From Actinomycetota bacterium (lineage in GTDB: Bacteria; Actinomycetota; Actinomycetes; Nanopelagicales; Nanopelagicaceae): a DNA stretch of 17,473 nucleotides. A program made the position numbers and the translations under genes. Location of the stretch: contig RFSC01000005.1 of NCBI GenBank assembly GCA_009924185.1, positions 1-17,473 on the forward strand, read 5' to 3'. Every line of letters begins with the position of its first letter. Position 1 is the stretch's first letter. The notes below the pieces were generated by a model, which was not told the origin of the DNA, made no database searches, and saw only the letters and a program-made list of their open reading frames with translations. Shown here in pieces: positions 15,009 through 17,473 of the stretch.

Positions 15009-15289
15009 AAGATTTCCAGGGCGACGTCGAGACCCATCGGTCTCATCGCCGAGAGCAACTCGCTTTCAATTGCAGCTGCATGAGCTGGGTCGAAATTAAT
15101 TTGAATTGCGGCAATGAGTCGACCAACCATGGATATATTTTGCTGGTCAACAATGCTGAGATTATATTCGGAGAGAATATCTAAAACTTTCTTGAGTGCT
15201 TCTGGACCGCTATTGCCGCTAATGAGGATGATTGCGCTTGCCTTGAAGGGGTTTGAAGAATTGGTTTGGGTATTTTGGTTGTGGCTCAC
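15005..15289 (-). CDS. Stand-alone ACT-domain protein, probable regulatory partner of SerB
   Basis: 94 residues from GTG 15289; a TTG at 15295 would add two residues but lies in the six-base interval after a -10-like TAAAAT. After a polar 12-residue N-terminus (NQNTQTNSSN) comes one ACT-like domain: KASAIILISGNSGPEALKKV (about 16-35), then LSEYNLSIVDQQNISMVGRL (39-58), and LSAMRPMGLDVALEIL at the end. ACT domains bind amino acids and often dimerise. The end MGLDVAL matches the place where, in mycobacterial SerB2, the last ACT domain joins the phosphatase domain, so this is the regulatory half of a split SerB. It overlaps serB by four bases, so translation is coupled. Only one ACT domain is present, against two in SerB2. 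Partnership with SerB is inferred. Confidence 0.8.
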   Translation of the reverse strand: MSHNQNTQTNSSNPFKASAIILISGNSGPEALKKVLDILSEYNLSIVDQQNISMVGRLIAAIQINFDPAHAAAIESELLSAMRPMGLDVALEIL

Positions 15290-15295
15290 TTCCAA

Positions 15296-15301
15296 ATTTT
15301 A
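15296..15301 (-). promoter_or_regulatory. Probable -10 box of a leaderless ACT-serB promoter
   Basis: On the - strand the hexamer reads TAAAAT and is followed by six bases and GTG 15289, the same spacing as at def and hisE. This supports the GTG over the TTG at 15295 as the start of the ACT gene. It lies in a 48-base divergent region shared with the ABC ATPase gene. Confidence 0.55.
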
Positions 15302-15323
15302 GCGAAAAATCCAACTGGAAGTG

Positions 15324-15329
15324 TATCTT
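15324..15329 (+). promoter_or_regulatory. Possible -10 box for the ABC ATPase-ung unit
   Basis: TATCTT fits TANNNT and ends eight bases before ATG 15338, so transcription could begin within two bases of the start codon. GGAAG at 15318-15322 is too far (15 bases) to act as a ribosome-binding site. The case is weaker than for the six-base examples. Confidence 0.35.
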
Positions 15330-15337
15330 CACTCCCT

Positions 15338-16120
15338 ATGGAGCCGATCTTAACCCTTAAAGATGTTGAGGTGTATCGCTCTAACAAGTGCATTCTCGGG
15401 CCTATCTCTTGGCAGGTTTATGAAGGTGAGAAGTGGGTAATTCTTGGCCCTAACGGAGCTGGGAAAACAACCCTCTTACAACTTACGGCTGCGTTAATAC
15501 ATCCTTCAAAAGGATCCGTGAGCATCTTGAATCAGAGAATGGGTGCGGTTGATGTTTTTGAGTTAAGACCACGCATTGGTTTCACTTCTAGTGCGATGCT
15601 AGAGCTACTGCCGCCAGATGAGTCCGTCATTGATGTTGTTCTTACATCAGCATATGCAATTGCCGGCCGTTGGCAGGAAGAGTATGACCTTTGGGATGAG
15701 TCTCGGGCGAAAGCGCTGCTTAATACCTTTGGTGTTCGAGAGCTTGGGCAGCGGTATTTTGGAACATTAAGCGAGGGGGAGAAGAAACGAGTACAGATTT
15801 CCAGAGCGCTAATGGCCGATCCAGAGCTTCTTCTGCTCGACGAGCCAGCCGCCGGATTGGATCTAGGCGGGCGTGAGGATATTCTTTCAAGGATTACGGC
15901 ATATACCAGTGATGCTTCGGCTCCTGTAACCATAATCGTTACCCATCATATTGAAGAGATTCCAGCAGGAACTACACATGCTCTACTTCTTAAAGAGGGC
16001 AAAGTTGCTTATTCCGGAGTTATTTCTGAGGTCTTGACTGCAGAACATCTACATGAGGTTTTCGGAGTAAATCTAAAGTTGCACTTTGATGGCAATAGAT
16101 ATTTTGCATCTGCAGGTTAA
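15338..16120 (+). CDS. ABC ATPase without a partner permease (Rv3041c-like)
   Basis: 260 residues from ATG 15338, where homology to the family begins (EPILTLKDVEVYRSN); the frame stays open upstream across the divergent promoter region and partly over the ACT gene, which is rejected. One nucleotide-binding domain: Walker A GPNGAGKTT (37-45), signature LSEGEKKRVQ (144-153), Walker B LLLLDEPAAGLD (164-175) with catalytic E169, and H-loop THH (202-204). The Q-loop region reads RIGFTSSAM (79-87) with no glutamine. No transmembrane or binding-protein gene adjoins it. Mycobacterium also has such an ATPase beside serB2, so the neighbourhood is conserved, but its substrate is unknown to me. It could serve a distant permease or act as a soluble ATPase. 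ung follows after two bases. Confidence 0.85.
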   Translation: MEPILTLKDVEVYRSNKCILGPISWQVYEGEKWVILGPNGAGKTTLLQLTAALIHPSKGSVSILNQRMGAVDVFELRPRIGFTSSAMLELLPPDESVIDVVLTSAYAIAGRWQEEYDLWDESRAKALLNTFGVRELGQRYFGTLSEGEKKRVQISRALMADPELLLLDEPAAGLDLGGREDILSRITAYTSDASAPVTIIVTHHIEEIPAGTTHALLLKEGKVAYSGVISEVLTAEHLHEVFGVNLKLHFDGNRYFASAG

Positions 16121-16122
16121 TT

Positions 16123-16773
16123 GTGCTTTTTGATTTAGTGCCAGAATCCTGGCGAGCGATTCTGAGTGAATTAGAGGAAGAGATCAACGAGATTGGTCGA
16201 CAACTTCAGAGTAAAGCGGATCAAGGTGAACGAATTCTCCCCGATAAGCGCTATGTATTCAGAGCACTTGAAACTCCACCAGATGCGGTAAAGGTCGTGA
16301 TAGTTGGACAAGATCCTTATCCAAATATCTCAGATGCAATTGGTCTGGCATTCGCAGTATCTCCGAGAACATCTGGTTTACCTGGATCGCTTATGAATAT
16401 CCAAAAGGAGATCATGACCGACATTGGCTCGACCACGACGGCAGATGGAGATTTATCTCGTTGGAGCAGACAGGGAGTTCTCTTGCTCAACCGGGTTCTA
16501 ACGGTGACCGCAGGAAATAGTGGTTCCCATGCAGACCTGGGGTGGCAAAAAATTACACATGCAATTGTTCAGCATATTGCTGGCCTGAAAGCTATCGGTT
16601 TGTTATGGGGCAATACAGCAAGAGAGTTGGCGCCGCTTTTTGACGTAAATTCTCTGATTGAAGGGGTACATCCCAGTCCATTGTCGGCGCATCGTGGGTT
16701 CTTGGGTTCAAAACCATTTTCCAAAACCAACGAGATGCTAAAAAGCAAAGGCTTAACAGAGATTATTTGGTAA
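16123..16773 (+). CDS. ung: Uracil-DNA glycosylase, family 1
   Basis: 216 residues from GTG 16123, two bases after the ABC ATPase stop and without a clear ribosome-binding site. It removes uracil from DNA, starting base-excision repair. The catalytic water-activating loop is VGQDPYP (61-67) with D64; most family 1 enzymes have GQDPYH, but the proline form is, as I recall, usual in Actinobacteria. Others: GLAFAV (74-79), LPGSLMNI (86-93), GVLLLNRVLTV (118-128) with the uracil-binding N123, and HPSPLSAHRGF (183-193), the DNA-intercalation loop with catalytic H183. Length is near the usual 220-230. A hairpin terminator follows. The pairing with an ABC ATPase looks like co-transcription rather than shared function. 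Confidence 0.95.
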   Translation: MLFDLVPESWRAILSELEEEINEIGRQLQSKADQGERILPDKRYVFRALETPPDAVKVVIVGQDPYPNISDAIGLAFAVSPRTSGLPGSLMNIQKEIMTDIGSTTTADGDLSRWSRQGVLLLNRVLTVTAGNSGSHADLGWQKITHAIVQHIAGLKAIGLLWGNTARELAPLFDVNSLIEGVHPSPLSAHRGFLGSKPFSKTNEMLKSKGLTEIIW

Positions 16774-16784
16774 CCGCACCAATG

Positions 16785-16818
16785 AAAAAAGGCCCCGGAT
16801 TTCCGAGGCCTTTTCTTT
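16785..16818. terminator. Bidirectional intrinsic terminator between ung and the permease gene
   Basis: AAAAGGCC-C-CGG, an ATTT loop, then CCG-A-GGCCTTTT: an 11-base-pair stem with one C/A mismatch. An A-run stands on the left and TTTTCTTT on the right, so the hairpin works as a terminator on both strands. It lies 12 bases after the ung stop and 9 before the end of the convergent permease gene, as expected for a shared terminator. Confidence 0.9.
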
Positions 16819-16826
16819 ACTTCAGA

Positions 16827-17473
16827 TTATGAAACCCAGGTGTTGATTGGATTATTCAAGAAGTAGATCATGAACAGACCAGCCACGATAAGCAATAGTG
16901 GATGGATGTCCTTCCTTCTTCCTTGGAGTAATCTGATTACAACATATGAGACAAATCCTGCGCCAATACCCACTGAAATGTTGTAGGTAAATGGCATCAA
17001 GATAATTGTTAGGAATGATGGAATTGCAATTCCATAATCCTCCCAATCAATGGACTTGATCTGTGTCATCATTAAGAAACCAACGATGATGAGGGCTGGG
17101 GTTGCAGCTTCATAAGGAATGATTGCGACAAGTGGAGCCAAGAAAGTTGTAAGCAGGAAGAGAACACCAGTAACGACTGATGCCAAACCTGTACGAGCAC
17201 CTTCTCCAACACCTGAAGCAGATTCAATGTATGAGGTATTTGAAGATACGCCGGCCGCTCCACCAGCCGCAGCTGCGAGAGAGTCAACCAATAAGATCTT
17301 CTGTGCATTTGGAGGTGTTCCATCTTTGTCATTCAATCCTGCTTCCTGACCGATGGCTGTCATTGTTCCCATCGTGTCAAAGAAATCGGCGAGAAGGAGG
17401 GTAAACACCAACAATAGAGCGGTAATTAGTGGAACTCTTTCAAAGGAACCGAATAGATTGAAGGAGCCAAGTA
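16827..17473 (-). CDS. NCS2-family (AzgA/PbuG-like) purine permease, 3' part (5' end outside window)
   Basis: The frame is open to the window edge, giving about 215 C-terminal residues; full-length members are about 430-480. These are proton-coupled nucleobase transporters of the inner membrane. The visible part has the family hallmark LADFFDTMGTMTAIGQEAGL, then an SSNTSYIESASGVGEGARTG segment that in this family lies near the substrate-binding site. Several hydrophobic helices follow (for example VTGVLFLLTTFLAPLVAI, PALIIVGFLMM, FLTIILMP, LLLIVAGLFMIYFL). The DFFDTMGT and SYIESASG motifs fit the AzgA-like branch (adenine, guanine, hypoxanthine) better than the UraA/xanthine branch. The exact substrate cannot be set from half a protein. 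It converges on ung through a shared terminator. Its promoter and any purine riboswitch would be outside the window. Confidence 0.9.
   Translation of the reverse strand, partial: LGSFNLFGSFERVPLITALLLVFTLLLADFFDTMGTMTAIGQEAGLNDKDGTPPNAQKILLVDSLAAAAGGAAGVSSNTSYIESASGVGEGARTGLASVVTGVLFLLTTFLAPLVAIIPYEAATPALIIVGFLMMTQIKSIDWEDYGIAIPSFLTIILMPFTYNISVGIGAGFVSYVVIRLLQGRRKDIHPLLLIVAGLFMIYFLNNPINTWVS

Noticed and set aside
15266..15337. A longer N-terminus for the ABC ATPase, starting at 15266.
   Set aside because: The extra residues do not resemble the family, cross the divergent promoter region and partly overlap the ACT gene on the other strand. ATG 15338 begins where family similarity begins.
16303..16330. 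Ung with GQDPYP instead of GQDPYH as an active-site anomaly.
   Set aside because: The catalytic aspartate, uracil-binding asparagine and HPSPLS loop are intact, and the proline form is, as I recall, present in mycobacterial Ung.
1..17473. A new defence, mobile or secretion system.
   Set aside because: Every long stretch is accounted for by conserved housekeeping genes in a known order. No repeats of CRISPR type, transposase, integrase, toxin-antitoxin pair or attachment site was seen.

Overview
The window reads as a chromosomal core region of a low-GC member of the Actinobacteria. Base composition looks roughly mid-40s percent G+C by eye (not counted). The gene order from carB through pyrF, mihF, gmk, rpoZ, coaBC, metK, priA, fmt, rsmB and rpe is the one known from Mycobacterium and Streptomyces. 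mIHF, a helicase-motif-poor PriA, the HisE/HisG forms and the serB-next-to-ABC-ATPase pairing all point the same way. Very short spacers, ATGA overlaps and modest GC suggest a streamlined genome such as freshwater Nanopelagicales (acI), but that placement is an inference.

Layout. (1) Positions 2-4251, + strand: the end of a pyrimidine operon, carB (5' end outside the window), pyrK, pyrD and pyrF, all translationally overlapping. (2) 4269-9740, +: mihF, gmk, rpoZ, coaBC, metK and priA, covering nucleoid structure, GMP phosphorylation, RNA polymerase omega, coenzyme A synthesis, SAM synthesis and replication restart. (3) 9760-13207, +: def, fmt, rsmB and rpe. (4) 13255-14369, +: hisE and hisG. 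(5) 14382-15289, - strand: a stand-alone ACT-domain gene followed by a catalytic-domain-only serB. (6) 15338-16773, +: an orphan ABC ATPase and ung. (7) A bidirectional terminator at 16785-16818, then a - strand NCS2/AzgA-type purine permease whose 5' end lies outside the window.

How the genes work together: CarB makes carbamoyl phosphate. PyrK with PyrD oxidises dihydroorotate using NAD+, and PyrF makes UMP. Gmk feeds GTP pools. Def and Fmt handle the two ends of the N-formyl-methionine cycle. HisG and HisE catalyse the first two histidine steps from PRPP, and Rpe sits in the pentose phosphate pathway that supplies PRPP.

No mobile element, CRISPR array, tRNA, rRNA or phage gene was seen, and no gene-free stretch exceeds 300 bases. 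I found no new multi-gene defence or biosynthetic system. The observations most worth a second look are the class 1B dihydroorotate dehydrogenase plus type 1 PyrF inside an actinobacterial gene neighbourhood, a recurring TANNNT-N6-start-codon layout that implies leaderless transcripts, and the split of SerB into separate ACT and phosphatase genes.
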